Shown here: one piece after another, positions 1 to 35,747 of the stretch
Layout of the letters: every line of letters starts with the position of its first letter
How positions within the stretch are numbered: position 1 is the first letter of the stretch
Origin: Bugula neritina
Lineage: Eukaryota; Bryozoa; Gymnolaemata; Cheilostomatida; Bugulidae
DNA: 64,000 nucleotides
NCBI GenBank assembly: GCA_964035545.1
Contig: OZ037767.1
Span: 13,852,801-13,916,800 of the forward strand
Reading direction: 5' to 3'
Position numbers and translations under genes: made by a program
The notes under the pieces: generated by a model
The model's database searches: none
The model's input: only the letters and a program-made list of their open reading frames with translations
What the model was told of the DNA's origin: nothing

Positions 1-1222
1 ATTGCTAGAAAATCAGCTGATGATAGTGATGAAGCTTTTGCCACATACATGATGTTATGTGTCCATACTCTGTAAACTCATATTATGAAGACCAAGGAAG
101 TAGAAAGATGAAAAGTGCCTTTTTTGCAAAAACCGTAGAAGCTACCTAATTTTCTTTTCTTGATAAGAGTTAATTCAAGCATAATGGTTGTATCCAGGCT
201 CGATTTGTTACTGCATTTAATTAGTTTTTTTAAAATAATGTATTTGATGTTTTAAATGTGAATATTAATGCCTAATAAAACTCAAAAGTTCTAATCGCTG
301 ATTTTATGTTTATATTTTCAACATCAATTGCTAAATTTAATTGCCGTTAGAGATTATAAAGATATTTATGAATGAATCTCGAATGATCTCATAATAGTCA
401 AATGATTTTCTCATAAGTGTTCTACTCATTAAGCAATAACTATGAAACAGCACAGCTCAATAGCTGCAGTTTGATATATTACACAATATATTAGAGGAGA
501 GGAAGATATTCAATGTATAACAGGAAGCAGCTGCCATTTTGTTTTATATGACTTCCTGCTAACTTAGATGCCCAATTTAAATATCTCAACACACAAATTT
601 GCTGAAACATCCTCCTCTATGCTGGAATTGTTGAACCTTTCAATCATTAAACAAAGTAAAAAGCAAATTGACAAATAAATTAGACAAAAAGTTTGGCGGC
701 CATATTTGACCTAATTTTATGTTGAGGCAGCATGAAATTTAGTTTAACAGAAAGCCCAAACTTTCACAATTATTTTGATACCAAATTTGTCACTATTCCT
801 ATTATACAAAGACCCGTTGCTAAGGCTTGTAAATTGTAAACAAATAATTCTCAATTTATTCTAGAGTTGCCAACTTTAAACGCGATTTTCTCGAAACAGT
901 AATTTAGAAATTCTAAAAACGTTAAAGTTTTTAAATACTGATATCTCGAGTTCTATTTATGCTAGAGACTTCAAATAAAGTGCAAAATGTTCAAAAAAGT
1001 CTGCTCTATCACTCTATAGTAATAACTAAGTTTTCAACATTTTATATACATCCCTTGCTTTGTGGTGCCAGGTCACATATATACATGACTATGTGCCTTG
1101 CAGTCCAGTGTCTTATCTGTTTCTCATTTTTCAACATGTATGAAGGTACAGTAATAGTGATAATAAAACTCTTGTTCTGAAAGTAATAAAGCGAGTCTCC
1201 TGTAGTTGAGGAATCCGCTAGA
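1..1222. other. AT-rich region upstream of the calpain gene
   Basis: No coding exon, RNA gene or clear transposon is visible. The stretch presumably holds the calpain promoter and 5' untranslated sequence. A non-coding first exon cannot be excluded, and I do not see a convincing TATA/initiator pair. Confidence 0.5.
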
Positions 1223-23522
<22,300 letters not shown>

Positions 23523-25291
23523 ACCGAGTTCCCGACAACGTCGTGGGATAAGAGAGTGGGAGCTGTGCTGAATGTCTCTTCATTTGGACTTACAATGAAC
23601 CTAGTCTAACATATATTATACGTCTATTTGCTTGCTTTTTCTAAATTTGTAGAAAAACAGTGAACCACTCTTTTAGTGATTTTATATGATACACATTACT
23701 TCACATGCTAAAGGAAATAGCTGCAGTGATATTCTCGGTTTATTTGTTGTACAACTTTTCAAAGTGTTGCATTTTTTATTTTGCATTTTCTATATTTCAT
23801 ATATTATCATCTTCAGTCACTGTTTTCTAAAATTATTTTATTTAGTTGCACTAAATCCAAGTGTCAATTTCATTTTTGTTGTTGAAAAATTTTATGAAAT
23901 TCAGAAGTTAAAGCTTAGTTATTTTTAGTTGGCTGTAGCTGCAGAATTTTGAACGAAAGTAGAATATAAGTTCTATATAATCTCATAAAAACTTATCTGG
24001 TGAACTGCTTCAAATTTCTCTTTTTCACTAGACCAAAGTCATACCTGATTGTCTTATAAAAGACGGCATAAAAAGGAACATTTTAACAGTTTACTTATAC
24101 CTAGCTGGTCAATATAATTCCGGGTAATGATAGTGGTGTTGGCAGTAGTGGTAATGGTAGTGGTAGTAGTAGTAGAGGTGGTGGTAGTAGTAGTGGTGGT
24201 AGTAGTAGTAGTGGTAACAGTTGAGGTTTGTAGTGGTGGTGTAAGCGAAGCATAAACATAAAGCTACTTGTTTTCTCCCTTTCTAATGATCTGAACTTTG
24301 TCACTGAGCCCATCTGTAGAATAAAGTTGATAGAGTGTGGCCGTTGAGTCCATGGCAGCTGAATGTGAACCTAACTGCTGACTGCCATGACTGGCTATGT
24401 CTCATTAAACTACTATATACAGCAGACATAATAAACATACTGGTTATAGTCAAACCATAAAGAATACATGCCAGAGCAACGAATCAATTTTCAGTTCTGA
24501 TTTCTGGGTAAAAAAGTCAATGAAACCGTATTGATAATATTTATACTGGCCGACAGTTATTCCTGTCAATATTTTTGGGTAATTACTTCAGCAATAATTA
24601 GTTTCTGTATAATTTAGCTGTGCAATGAGACCCAATGCTAACTATTATAGACCACTTCTAAAGGTTAGGTCCCTTGAAATGGAAAACTCACATATACATA
24701 TTATCGTCTGTTACATTATACATGTACATTATCATCTGTTACATTAGTTAGTAGTGGTAGTCTCCATTTGTTAACTTGCCGTTAGCTGTTTTAGTTGATA
24801 CAATAATTGAACTGTGAGGTTTGTACCATCCAACTTTGATTAAAAATGATCAGCAGACAATATTTCGAAAATTGTTTAGATTTCAGAAAAAGAAAGCTAG
24901 ATATGATTTATTTCCTATAGAAATATTTTTTCAATATAGTAGTTTCAGACATAATAAATGCGTTCTCAAATTAAAATACCATAAAAAGGCCGAGAGGCCA
25001 TGCAATGTGTTTAGCATATTTGTTTACTAAAACAGTTTGAGGTATAAAAAGAGAAGCTGATAAATAATAAACAATTGCTGCCCTTCTGAAAAGAAATTAT
25101 ATAGCCCAGGTTTCCTAGGCAACTGTTGACTCACAGACCAAAAATAAAACAAGCTTTCTGATTAATACAAATTTACATATTTAAACTGTTTTTGAAAATT
25201 CTAATCATTTGCTCAATATGAAAAATCTTCTTAAACTTGCAAGCAAACGCTGTACATAAATTAAGGTGGAGTAAGCTATAAATCATTATAA
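23523..25291. other. Convergent intergenic region between calpain and dispanin 3' ends
   Basis: Holds the 3' untranslated sequences of the two convergent genes. An AATAAA is present at about 24316 on the plus strand. A GTA/GTG-rich simple repeat lies at about 24125-24240. No other coding exon is seen. Confidence 0.6.
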
Positions 25292-26199
25292 TCAAGAAGC
25301 GTTGTTAATAACAAAGAAAACTATTGGTAAAATAATACATAACAAAAGTAACACAACTCCAAAAAATACAGCACAAATTGTCCAATATTTAGCTTGTTCT
25401 CTCTGATCTTCAGCCTCAGCTACGTGTCCTGTATTAGCCAATGTCCTTGCCTCTATAAATAGCACAAGGCCTATCAGAGCACATGGCACGCAGAACAATA
25501 CGACTGTCACAGTCAATGTGAGAGTGTACTGTAGTCTCCATGATGGCAGATCCGTGCGTCTGTTTCCACCCTCCTACATCAAAGATCATAATGCATGTAT
25601 ATAATTAACTATACACTAGATACTGCATTTTCTACATGGATATATATTTAACAGAAAAAGCTTTAAGAATAAATCAAATTCATTTCTCAAAAACCTGCTG
25701 TCTGTGATATGTAATATGAGCCCACTGTTCAGCCCTTGATCACGTATTGATACAGCTCTTTGCTATTCCAATTAGAGGCAAGCAACATCAACATAATTAT
25801 TTTTAACAGATTTCATTTCTCTATTTATAATGTTAATCAACTGAAAATGTTTGCATAAATGAGTGAGACATTTTGTTGCACTTAAAGCAGGTATAGTAAA
25901 TGAAGTTCCAGGATTAACCATATATTAGCAAATAAACTAAATTATATAGTTTTCATATTATTTTTTGCATTTATTAATGATATTTGCAATACATGTATAG
26001 AGTCATTGATCATATTTATCAAACCATTAACCAAATTTCTAACCACATTTTTTAAGAATGAGTTGCTAAAAATGGCCGGTTCAATAAGTTGAAGTTTTCA
26101 GAGTTAAGTTGGTCTACGTACCTTTTTCTGTTTTTGGAAATGAGCCCCATGTTGAGGGTTCAAATCTCCCTCCTGTATGACTGGATCTGTTTGGTGCAT
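25292..26199 (-). CDS. CD225/dispanin family small membrane protein (IFITM/PRRT-like), two exons
   Basis: Exon 1 is 26122-26199 and exon 2 is 25292-25573 (GTACGT donor, TGTAG acceptor, phase 0). They give 119 codons and a TGA stop. The N-terminus is short, hydrophilic and His/Gln-rich. The CD225 domain follows: hydrophobic segment LTLTVTVVLFCVPCALIGLV with the paired Cys near its end, a cytosolic loop EARTLANTGHVAEAEDQREQ with the family Ala/Glu pattern ending in AKYW, and a second membrane segment reaching FFVINNAS. The family anchors in plasma or endosomal membranes; vertebrate IFITMs affect membrane fusion and PRRT proteins act at synapses. No function can be assigned here. The ATG comes immediately after an AG, so an upstream exon could extend the N-terminus. 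Confidence 0.85.
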
Positions 26200-29100
26200 C
26201 TACAATATTTCAGCACATAGTATCAGTAGAGAGTGTGCTTATTCATAAATCAGTATAGATATTCTAGATGGTTGTTACATCAGGCTGTATAGATTAGATT
26301 ACAATGATATAGCAGTGTTTTAAGGTCCTACCAATTGCTCGATCAAAAAATGCAGAAAGCAACTACAGCTAGAAGCGTAAATAACTATAATACAACAATA
26401 CAACTATACAACAAAGACTAAAATTTGCTGTACACAGCGTATAGTATATATAATTCAAACTAAAAGTTCTCTGTACTTTAAAATTTTGAAGTTAAGCGTT
26501 TTTTTTCCGATCCTGTGATATATCATATAGTTGTGATTTGTTTTAAAGCTGAAAGTTTAAATTAATTGCCTTTACACATCACAGCCATAATATTACATAA
26601 TAGGTAAATGTTAATTTTTATGATAAACTGTAAACACCATTATATAATACTGTATGCTTTCTGAGTATTCATACTTTTGCTTATGTCATTCTAGGTTTTT
26701 AATACACTAACTGTAATTAGAATCTAGCTAGGAGAAAAAGAGAATGTAATCATAGCTTAGGAAAAATAGCACCAAATAAGCTAACTACTCACAATTATAT
26801 TAGAAGTAACATAAGTAGACAAGTATGACATTCATCTTAATATAAACTGATTAAGTGTTGAATAAACTTACTTGACTGCTTAGTGTTTTTAGTTGGAACA
26901 TATCACTGTACCTCTCTCATGCTATGCCGTGTCCCTTTGTAGTGACTGTAGTATTAGTTGTAGTAGTTGCTATAGTAGTAGTAGTTGTTGTAGTAGTAGT
27001 TGTTGCTGTAGCTGTAGTAGTTGTTGTAGCTGTAATAGTACTACGTGTATAATACTGTTGCTAGTACTAATATTAGTTATAGTAACGGTATTGCTATTAG
27101 TAGTAGTACTTGTTATAGTAACTGTAGCTACTTAGTAATTGTAGTAAGCTTTCTATTAGCAGTATTAATAGAAGAATTAGTATTACTACTAGTAGTCGTA
27201 TTCGTATCGATACCCAAAGAACGTAGATGATGATATATATATATATATATATATTAGTAAACAAGCAAGTCAAATTAGCTAATTCCAAGCACAAGCTGTG
27301 TATAGACTCAATACATTTAACTTATTACTATTCGCTTGCTTTGATAATAGAATAATTATTACTTCAAGCTACTCTATGTTTTGAGCTGATGTGCCCATCC
27401 TGAAGTCATTAGCCAGCTATAAGTGTTAATTTTCCATACATGGTTTCTGTACATCTTGGCAATGCATTGTTTGTTGTGTGAAAGGAAGTTTATACTATAA
27501 ATAAAAGTTGTTCATTTTTCCATGACCTTTGCCACTCACTGTCTATAAAAGTGTGTCTGTAGTTGAATAGCCATCTCTAGATGTTACATAAACAATCTAA
27601 TCTCAGACAAGAGCTGTCCCAAATTTAGGCTCCACCAAAATAACCACCAGTGAAACGGAGAGTAGCCGGTGTCAACATAAAGGAGTACAACATTACAGCT
27701 GATTTTACAAATGCATATAAATTATGGCAGACAATAGCATGGGGTGAATAAATTGCTATAGGAGTTTAAACAAATAATGCAACGAATAGTACATTTTAAC
27801 CTAGACTTTAGAGATTTTAGCATGAAGATGTGGTATTTCAAAATCCAGAAGCACATAAAAAAATCATTTCGTTAAATTTTTTACCTTACATTTGGATAGT
27901 TTTTAAAGTTTGGTTTTAGAAAACCACAGGTTTAAAAATCTTTCCTGGTACCCCATCAAAAAAAAACAGCTGCAAAATTTATGGATCAATTGAAATTTTA
28001 AATGAAATTTAAAGTTAAGTGAGTAGTGAGTATACTTGCATCTATAGTCAGTGTAAATAAAAAAATAGCTTAAAAGCCAATAAATATTCAGTGACTAGGT
28101 TTACAGATCAATAACTTCAAACCTAATGCTATGTTGTAAAAGCAGTGAGTTATAACATTAAAATCATGCTCAAATGTTGAGTAACCTCACCAGATATGCC
28201 TCTACTCATTGATTAAGTTTATAACTACTTAAAAAATTCAATTTAATCTATAGGTCAATATTCTAAATCATGTCATAAAGAGAATCTAAAGTTAAAAAAA
28301 GTAAGATCTTTACTTGAATCTGTTTGGATTTAAATTTGAGCAACAACAACATTATTTTTGTAGGAGATAAAAACAGCAAAACCATAATAAATAAGCTAAA
28401 CCCCTACCAGGATGTATATAAGTTAATATAAGAGTAGAGCCAAATAGTGACGTTGAAAGCTACCAAAACTTATGGAAAAAGCAAAAAATGCTGCATATCA
28501 GCCAAAGCATATTTTCCAACAGCTGTCAGTGTTGTTGTTGAATAGACATGTATTGCAACATTATTTAGAAAAACTTTGCTCTTATATATAAAAATATGCA
28601 TATATTTAAACATAAATTTTGTAATTATTTAGGCAACTTCGCTGTACATCAACATTATATAGGCATGATTATATTTTATGCCATTTTATAGATTAGAATA
28701 TCATCAATGGCAAAAGCAGTAACAGTGCATGCAGCTATCATCATAATGTTATTTATAATAATATTATGATACTAAATAACATAATTGTCTATAGTTGAAT
28801 TGTAAAGCTTATAAACTTTTTAATTACTACTGAAGCTATAATAATATAATAATATAACATAACATACTATATTGTAACCAGTGCAACAGCTATTGCTTTG
28901 GAGTTGCATTCTCTTTATATTTGATGAGCTTTAAAAGTGGTAATCGTCTTCTCTTGTCAACAATACCAAATATAAAACAAAATATTTCTGCATAAATTCA
29001 CAACACAAAGTGAGGAATATGTCCAAAGATCTTATTTGGGCACTTAAAGTCACCTTATAGCTAATCTAAAATTCTGTTAGAAATATTAACAACCTAATAA

Positions 29101-29566
29101 TAACGAGATATACCGAGTCTATTGTAATTGCAGATAGAAGTGGGCTTGTCAATTAAAATCAGCACTAATTCTTCAATCTGCAATGGTTTAGAATCTGGTC
29201 TTTTATTTCAATTTCATCCAATTTTCAAATAATTTATATTTTATAGAATAATAAATTTTTATAGTCTAAGTACAACTACCCAAAAGCAATTACTATAGCA
29301 ATATCCAAGGTAGGCACTTATGGCTTTTAGTAGAAGGTTTTTGTGGCTTCAATAGAGTTAGTCATTTAAAGTTGGTGAATTTGGAAGAATTACTTATATT
29401 ATCACCAAAATCAATGGGTGTTGACTCATATGGCTATTAATATATTATCAACAAAATATTAATTTGCATTCCATTCATTCACTTTTCCACTTTATATTTT
29501 GTAATTCAAAGTAAACAAATGGCAAGCATCGACATAAACTGAATGAGATGTAAACAAAACATTGTG

Positions 29567-29616
29567 CTGCACTTCCTGTACGTATTACGTACAGGCAGTG
29601 CAGCACAATTTTGCAT
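29567..29616. repeat. Near-perfect short palindrome (hairpin)
   Basis: TTGTGCTGCACTTCCTGTAC is followed after a few bases by GTACAGGCAGTGCAGCACAA, giving about 20 paired bases with a very small loop. It is isolated in non-coding DNA. The loop is too small for a typical animal pre-miRNA, and a remnant of an inverted-repeat element is more likely. Confidence 0.7.
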
Positions 29617-29983
29617 ACATCATATTTTTAAAGATTTGAGTTGAGAATAAAAAAACACATAATTTTGTTTGGAAAATATTTTTTGCTAAAATTGTAATTG
29701 TAATTTTACTAATATTAATATAACTAATTAGCAAAAACACTCATAAGAAACTTAGCTACATTGTAAAAGCTTGTTTCTTTTCTCTTATTCACTCTGACCT
29801 TATTATAATATTATTTCTATCTTGGTTAGTTTTGGCTAAATTTACTTCTTTTACTCTTATATATTATAATAAATTAATTTCTCTCATTATGTTAAAAGAT
29901 ATATAATGTTCTGAGATGCCTCATGTCTCGCATACTTACATATAGCTTTTAACCTTCCACTACACAATGCTGCTACGTAGTAA

Positions 29984-30194
29984 ACTCACTCAAGTTTATA
30001 GCCATCATCCCTGGGAGAAAGAGAAAAGCTTTTGTTAAAGCAGGCTTAAGACTTCTTCATATGTGACACAGGAGCAATTATAACTGGATGCTCTTCCCAA
30101 CATCACCAATAGCCTTTGTTGGGGATCTAACCCATGACTTTGTGTTTAATAGGCAATTGCTCTAAAGTCTAACTCCTAGACCACGGCTGCTCCC
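29984..30194 (-). mobile_element. MetaSINE-like SINE copy, minus strand
   Basis: Reading the minus strand: head GGGAGCAGCCGTGGTCTAGG, B-box region ATGGGTTAGATCC, body GTTGGGAAGAGCATCCAG with ATAATTGCTCC, and tail TATAAACTTGAGTGAG. It appears nearly full length. Confidence 0.85.
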
Positions 30195-30884
30195 TATGCT
30201 GATACATAGTAAGGCGGAGATTATTTGAGAAAGTGGTGGTTAGGTATAACACTATTACATAATACTTATATTGTATTTACAGAACTTTGTTAATTTTCTA
30301 TAAAGCTATATTAGGCAAAGAGATAAACAATGAAAATATTCTTAGAAAACCATAAAACAAAATAGTTATAATGCATTTAGCATTATATGCCTCAAGCTTG
30401 GCTGTACAACTTTGAATATCTAATAGAAGAAAAAATATTATTGTTTTTGGTTTTCTCCTCTCATTGTTAAGTTTAGTGACACTAAAGTTACAAATATTTG
30501 GTTTTATACTCTTATACAAATGAAAGCCTAAGTGACAAATGCATAAACATACAGCTATAGTTATTCAGTATTTCCACTTTCTTATTGGTTACAGATTAGT
30601 AAGAGTGTAGAAGTGGGAAGAGATTTTAGCTTCTTTTTAATTGTAGAATCTTTTGTGCAATTTTTTTTATATAATTAACATGATTTCATTATAGTTATTA
30701 TAACTATAATTTAAACATAATCATACTATAAGAAATATTAAATGCACGTCATGTATTGCATTATGTGCAGTCTACATCTGAACAGTTATCATATTGTACC
30801 TTCTCCATCAAAGAGCTACATTCATTCTCTTTATTTTCAATCAGGATTATCTAATTGCAAATTATATTTTTAGCAACCATACTT

Positions 30885-31120
30885 TTTATCAAGGCACAGG
30901 TCAAAATGGCACAGGTAATAATGGCACAAATGGAAAAGCAGGTAAAATAGCACATCTTCATTATGAGAGTTTAGGGTAGGATTGGGTGTTCAGGATAGGA
31001 GTTTAGATTTGGGAATTGGGAAAATGTAACATCAGTGTGCCATTTTATCCTACTTCTCTATTTGTGCTCTTAGTATCGGTACCATTGTTACCTGTACCAT
31101 TTTTACCTAAAATAGTCAAT
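30885..31120. mobile_element. Inverted-repeat MITE, second copy of the GTAATAATGGCACA family
   Basis: The left arm has CACAGGTAATAATGGCACA and the right arm GTACCATTGTTACCTGTACC. The interior resembles the copy at 21117-21262. The short open frame here is incidental. Confidence 0.6.
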
Positions 31121-31897
31121 ATTTAATGTAATAGTTTCATCAGTTTTTTTCACAAAATTATTATGAATTGTCTTGTGCAGATGAGTAAAGCAAACATTGT
31201 TATTTCAGCTATTCTACAATGCCAACATCACTCACTAATATCAAAGCTGTAAAAAGCAGAAATTCAATATAGAAACTTTATAATAATGTTGTTTATTATT
31301 TTTATGTAAAAATGTAAATTACCAAAAATAGCTAATGTAAAACTGATAACACGATTAATGCCAACTATTGTCAATTCAAAGCACAGCTACGAGAACAGTT
31401 GTTTATATTTATCACTAAATACATTACAGTTTGATTGAAGTACAGTTTATGAAATGTATAATTTAGAATTTGCATCAAACACATTTCATAAACTAAACAC
31501 CTATATACAATTCTTAATATTATGCTACTGCAACAAAAATATTATCACATTAATATCAAATTGTAAAATATGTTACTGGTTTAGCAAATAAAGCACAAGT
31601 ATTGTCATTTGTACAGCATTTCACATCCGTATGAAACTGGCATATTGCATGCACTGGTATGACACCTGTGTAACACCTGTATGACATCAGCATATGACAC
31701 CTACATGACACATGTATGAAACCTACATGACACATGTATGACAACTATATGACACATGTAGGACACCTATATGACACATGTAGGACACCTATAATCAAAC
31801 AGAGCTGACATTTTATAAAGTGGTTAGCGGCTGAGTTTGTTTTCCAGTTGCATGGTTCTAGATTTAATGAGATCTCCAGCAAAAATAGAATGTTCTT

Positions 31898-33875
31898 TCA
31901 GATGTTCTGTTGATAGCCATGCCGTAAATGGTATCTGCACAAGGGGCATGTCATTCGAGATTGTAACCACTCATCAACACACTTCTTGTGGAAAGAATGG
32001 CGACAAACAAGATGTCTGAAAACATATAAAATTAGAAGATTTTCACAAATCCATCGGCTTAATTAGAGGAACGATGAAAATTCAAAGTTTTCCTTAACTT
32101 TTCTATTTTCTGAAAAAGCAAACTTTTGCCTAGAAATATAGAATGTTCCAGAAAAAAGTTCAACATTATAATTCCAATGTCTCAGGATTTTAGTAATTGG
32201 AAGTCAACAGCCTAATGCCACTCTCATAGCTGTTCTTACCTTATCAGGTCATTCTTCAAGTATTCACCGAGGCAAATTGTGCAGAATTTCTCACTCTTAT
32301 GATCGGCGTAGGTTGTGATGTATGATTTAACTATTAGTAGTTTTTTATATGAGTTCAGATGAAGCTATAACTCAAAGTTATACAGAATTCTTGTAATTGA
32401 AAAATATATAAAATAATTGTACATATACCTTGACAATGCTGACAACTTAAACATATCTTTCAAAGTATTCTAATTTAACCTATATTTAATAGATTGGTAA
32501 TATAGAAGTTTAAATCTTTGCTTGAGAGAAAGTGGGGGGAGAGAGATAGAGGAAGAGTGAGTGAGTGAGTGAGTGAGTGAGTGAGTGAGTGAGTGAGTGA
32601 GTGAGTGAGTGAGCGTGCTGGTGTGTGTGTGTGTATACAGTATTACAAACCACTCTTATATTACTAACTAGCTTTTTCAATATAGAAACTAGTTTTATGT
32701 GAATGAGTAAATAATCAGAATAAATTGGGCAGGAAAGATTAACTAGAAAATTTGGCCAAAGGAGTAGACCCTGAGAATGGATTAAAAAGGACTTGAAAAA
32801 TGGTTTAGAATCTAGATAGATGAACCTCAAGAATGGGCCAGAAATATGAGCCTGAGAAATGGACCAGAAAGATGGACAATGGACCAACAAGATGGGCCAG
32901 AGGGATAGACCAAAAGCATGGACCAGAAAAATGGACAAACAAGCGGGCAGGCGAATGGTGGTAACATTTATATGAATGCTACAAACTCATCAAAATAAAT
33001 GCATAAACTTGAGCAAACTTTCATCATTTAATCTGTTATACTGTTCCATGCTTTCCACTTCAGCTAAAAATATTGCTAATTGATTCTTTGAAGAAGAAAT
33101 ATTTTGAGAGATACCTGGAACTGTGGTGCAGGTTGTGGGTAGAGATCATCAAGCAAGCTTGCAAACGGGCTGATTAAGCAGCGGATAATTATGTTTGATA
33201 GACCCACCATGACCATCTGGAAGGATACAGAAAGAAAGATCATCACAGATAGTTTTCAACTAGCTGTTAAATAATGCATAAATACTATAAAATGAAATGA
33301 ATTATACAAATTGAATTACTGCTTTTAACTGCTGCAATTGTAGTAAAAATAATTCTGTTATGCAACCCAAGCCTCCAAGTAACCAGAGTTGGAGGTAGGT
33401 GCAGTAATGGAGAAATTGAGAAAAGCCTGTGTTCTAGGTTAGAAATGTAGCATAAGAAATTATGTTCTCACGAGAATTTCAACCTGCCCTCCAAACCAAA
33501 ATTTACCAATAAAATAAAGAACTTAGGCTATCTCAATTTCTCCACCACTGCTCCTAAATGACTTCTCATTTACTTTCTAATAAGAGTAATTATTATAACC
33601 TGATTGTTAATTGAAAAAAAAAGAAATATTTGCTAGTAATGAACCTCTTCAATATCCTGCCTCAGGTGTAAAGCCAGCTGCCTCAGGTGTGACTGTAAAC
33701 TATAAACACCGAGTGTATAATCTACTTCTCCAGGTGTATAACAGGCTGCCTTAGATGAAGACTCTGTAGAGCTTAATCCTGCTGTAGTTGGTTGTTTACT
33801 ACTTTGACTCTCAACATAGTGTGACAGAACTGAATGGCCTATTAAATTCTGGTTGTTTGATTGTGTTATGCAATA
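31898..33875 (-). CDS. RING-H2 E3 ubiquitin ligase, 3' four exons (N-terminus not found)
   Basis: Exons in coding order: 33645-33875, 33115-33216, 32240-32295, 31898-32015, with a TGA stop. The last two make a complete RING-H2 finger: [15 protein letters not shown] joined to [12 protein letters not shown] and [14 protein letters not shown], so all eight zinc ligands are present in C-C-C-H-H-C-C-C order. The protein ends [12 protein letters not shown]. Upstream exons encode a Ser/Thr-rich segment, then a helical stretch ([19 protein letters not shown]) and a hydrophobic one ([20 protein letters not shown]). The RING is split by a phase-2 intron at the same point as in the neighbouring Arkadia-like gene. 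The role is presumably E2 recruitment and ubiquitin transfer; substrate is unknown. The GTTCAT donor of the first exon is weak. The 5' end should lie between 33.9 and 37 kb, or upstream exons were missed. Confidence 0.75.
32557..32634. repeat. (GAGT)n and (GT)n microsatellite
   Basis: About 13 GAGT units followed by a short GT run, in an intron of the small RING gene. The minus-strand frame with a Leu-Thr-His-Ser repeat is an artefact. Confidence 0.95.
33398..33555. mobile_element. MITE of the GGAGAAATTGAG family
   Basis: The left end AGGTGCAGTAATGGAGAAAT and the right end ATTTCTCCACCACTGCTCCT are inverted repeats. It is in the opposite orientation to the copy at 13471-13616. Confidence 0.75.
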
Positions 33876-34745
33876 CTGTAAACATGATACAGAAGATTAT
33901 AGTACTATGTTTTGGTCTCCTATTCATAACTGCTGTAATTATATACCCTAGCTGTTAAATTTTATAGTACCGGGAAATAATTATACCTTAAGATGTGATA
34001 AATAAGTAAAATTACATTTTCTCAGCAATTGGGACAGGAAAGAGAGAAATTTTAATAGCCTTGAGTTCTTCAACTTTTCTCAATCAATTTCAGTTTAAGA
34101 TTCGAGGTCATATAATTTATTTTGCTACATTTTTAATCTAGAACACAGGCTTTTCCCAATTTCTCCATTACTGCACCTGCCCCTAAAAAGAGGAAAAATT
34201 TTTATAAGTGTGATTTAGTAATCTTTTCTTAGTCACTAGGCTATTTTATTTTCTGCTCAAAAGCAAACTGCGTCTTCCGTTTTTAACCCTTTTCTGACCA
34301 GAAACAATCAGCCGGAAATTGTTTATTTCAAGCACTCATCATTTTATGAACAAGACAAACAAAGATAAAAATAAGCTATTTTTGTTCACAATAAAAATGC
34401 AATTGCTATATCAATCATTTATTTTTTTTTGTTTCCAACACATAAAATAGTTAACAGACATATTTAAAATAGAATCATCTTAATTGTCAATCAATATAAT
34501 GGGTAGCTAAAACACCTTGTCTTTCAGTGAAAGGCAATCTAATTGGTCTATAGCAAGAGAACACGCACCTTATTGGCTAGTGAGTACACAAAAGAAACTA
34601 TCTGCTTTAATGGCAGCTTCATTGAAAAAGTACTAATGCAATATAAATATTTGATAATATAAGAAAATATGCATTCTATGTTAGTAGTTTAGATACTCAT
34701 AAACATCCTCTTAGCCATGGGCTAGTGCTATATCATTACAGTAAA

Positions 34746-34965
34746 GGGAGTAGCCGTGGTCTAGGGGTTAGACTTTAGAGTTTAGAGCATTCGCCTAGTA
34801 AACACGAAGTCATGGGTTCGAGCTCTGACGAAGGCCATTGATGATGTTATGAAAAGCATCCAGTCCTGTGCCACATCTGAAATAAGTCCTCAGCTTAATC
34901 TAACAAAAACGCCTTTCCATCAGGGGCTTTCTCACAGGAATGGCTATTATAAACTTGCGCGAGTT
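34746..34965 (+). mobile_element. MetaSINE-like SINE copy
   Basis: The head is GGGAGTAGCCGTGGTCTAGG with a small internal duplication (TTAGACTTTAGAGTTTAGAG) in the A-box region. The B box is GGTTCGAGCTC, the body GTTATGAAAAGCATCCAGTC and the tail TATTATAAACTTGCGCGAG. Confidence 0.85.
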
Positions 34966-35747
34966 CTTTTATTTTGGTTCATCTTTGGAATTTAGAATTC
35001 CTGGCGATTAACCAATTTATTAAAAAGAAAAAACATTCTTCATTTTAAAATTCAAAATTTAAAACATAACGTCATTAAAATATACCTTCTTTTCACCATA
35101 CAGCTATTGATACCAAAATAAAACCTATCTATTAAGCCTGCATGCTTCAAGAAGCTGGTGAAAAAGAAATTTAGATCAGCCTTAGTTCTCAAAGAGAAAC
35201 ACAATAATGATAGTTATGTTCTTGCAACTGGAGCTCAAAGCAAAGTTTGGTAAGAAAATCACAGAGCTTAGGCCTTTAAATTTGTTACTTGCTGCACCTA
35301 GATACGTGAAACAGACAGTATTTTCTGCTATTTTTAATGGTTAAATGAAATATGTTTAATTAGTTTAGCAATCCTTCTATCTCATTATATCTCCAAGTAT
35401 TAAATACACAATACTCTCAATAGACTGGGATTGTGTCATTGAATATTCATGCACAATATATAGTTTACAGATAGCAATCTGCCAGTTCATTGTTAAACGT
35501 CTGTTTTGGCATTTCCTTAGTTATTTATAAAATTGAAATTTATTTGAGGAATTTAAAATACAGCCTGACGCAGCTAATAGTACCTACCTGTGGAATTTAG
35601 CCTAGGAACTTGAGAAACAACTATAGTAAGAGCCTACAAGTAACCCACCCCAAATGAATCACCAAAGCTATATTTATGATAGTGACTATATGCCAGCAGT
35701 GTCATGACTATTCCCTACTAAAATATGGTATAGGAACCAGTCTATAC

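Larger units (their letters stand above)
26200..31897. other. Long intergenic region, no coding exon recognised
   Basis: AT-rich sequence between dispanin and the small RING gene. It holds a TAG/TTG-rich simple repeat (about 26940-27190), a short (AT)n (27232-27253), a near-perfect hairpin (29567-29616), a minus-strand SINE (29984-30194), an inverted-repeat MITE (about 30885-31120) and a degenerate ATGACACMTGTA repeat (about 31668-31795). Upstream non-coding dispanin exons could lie here. Confidence 0.5.
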
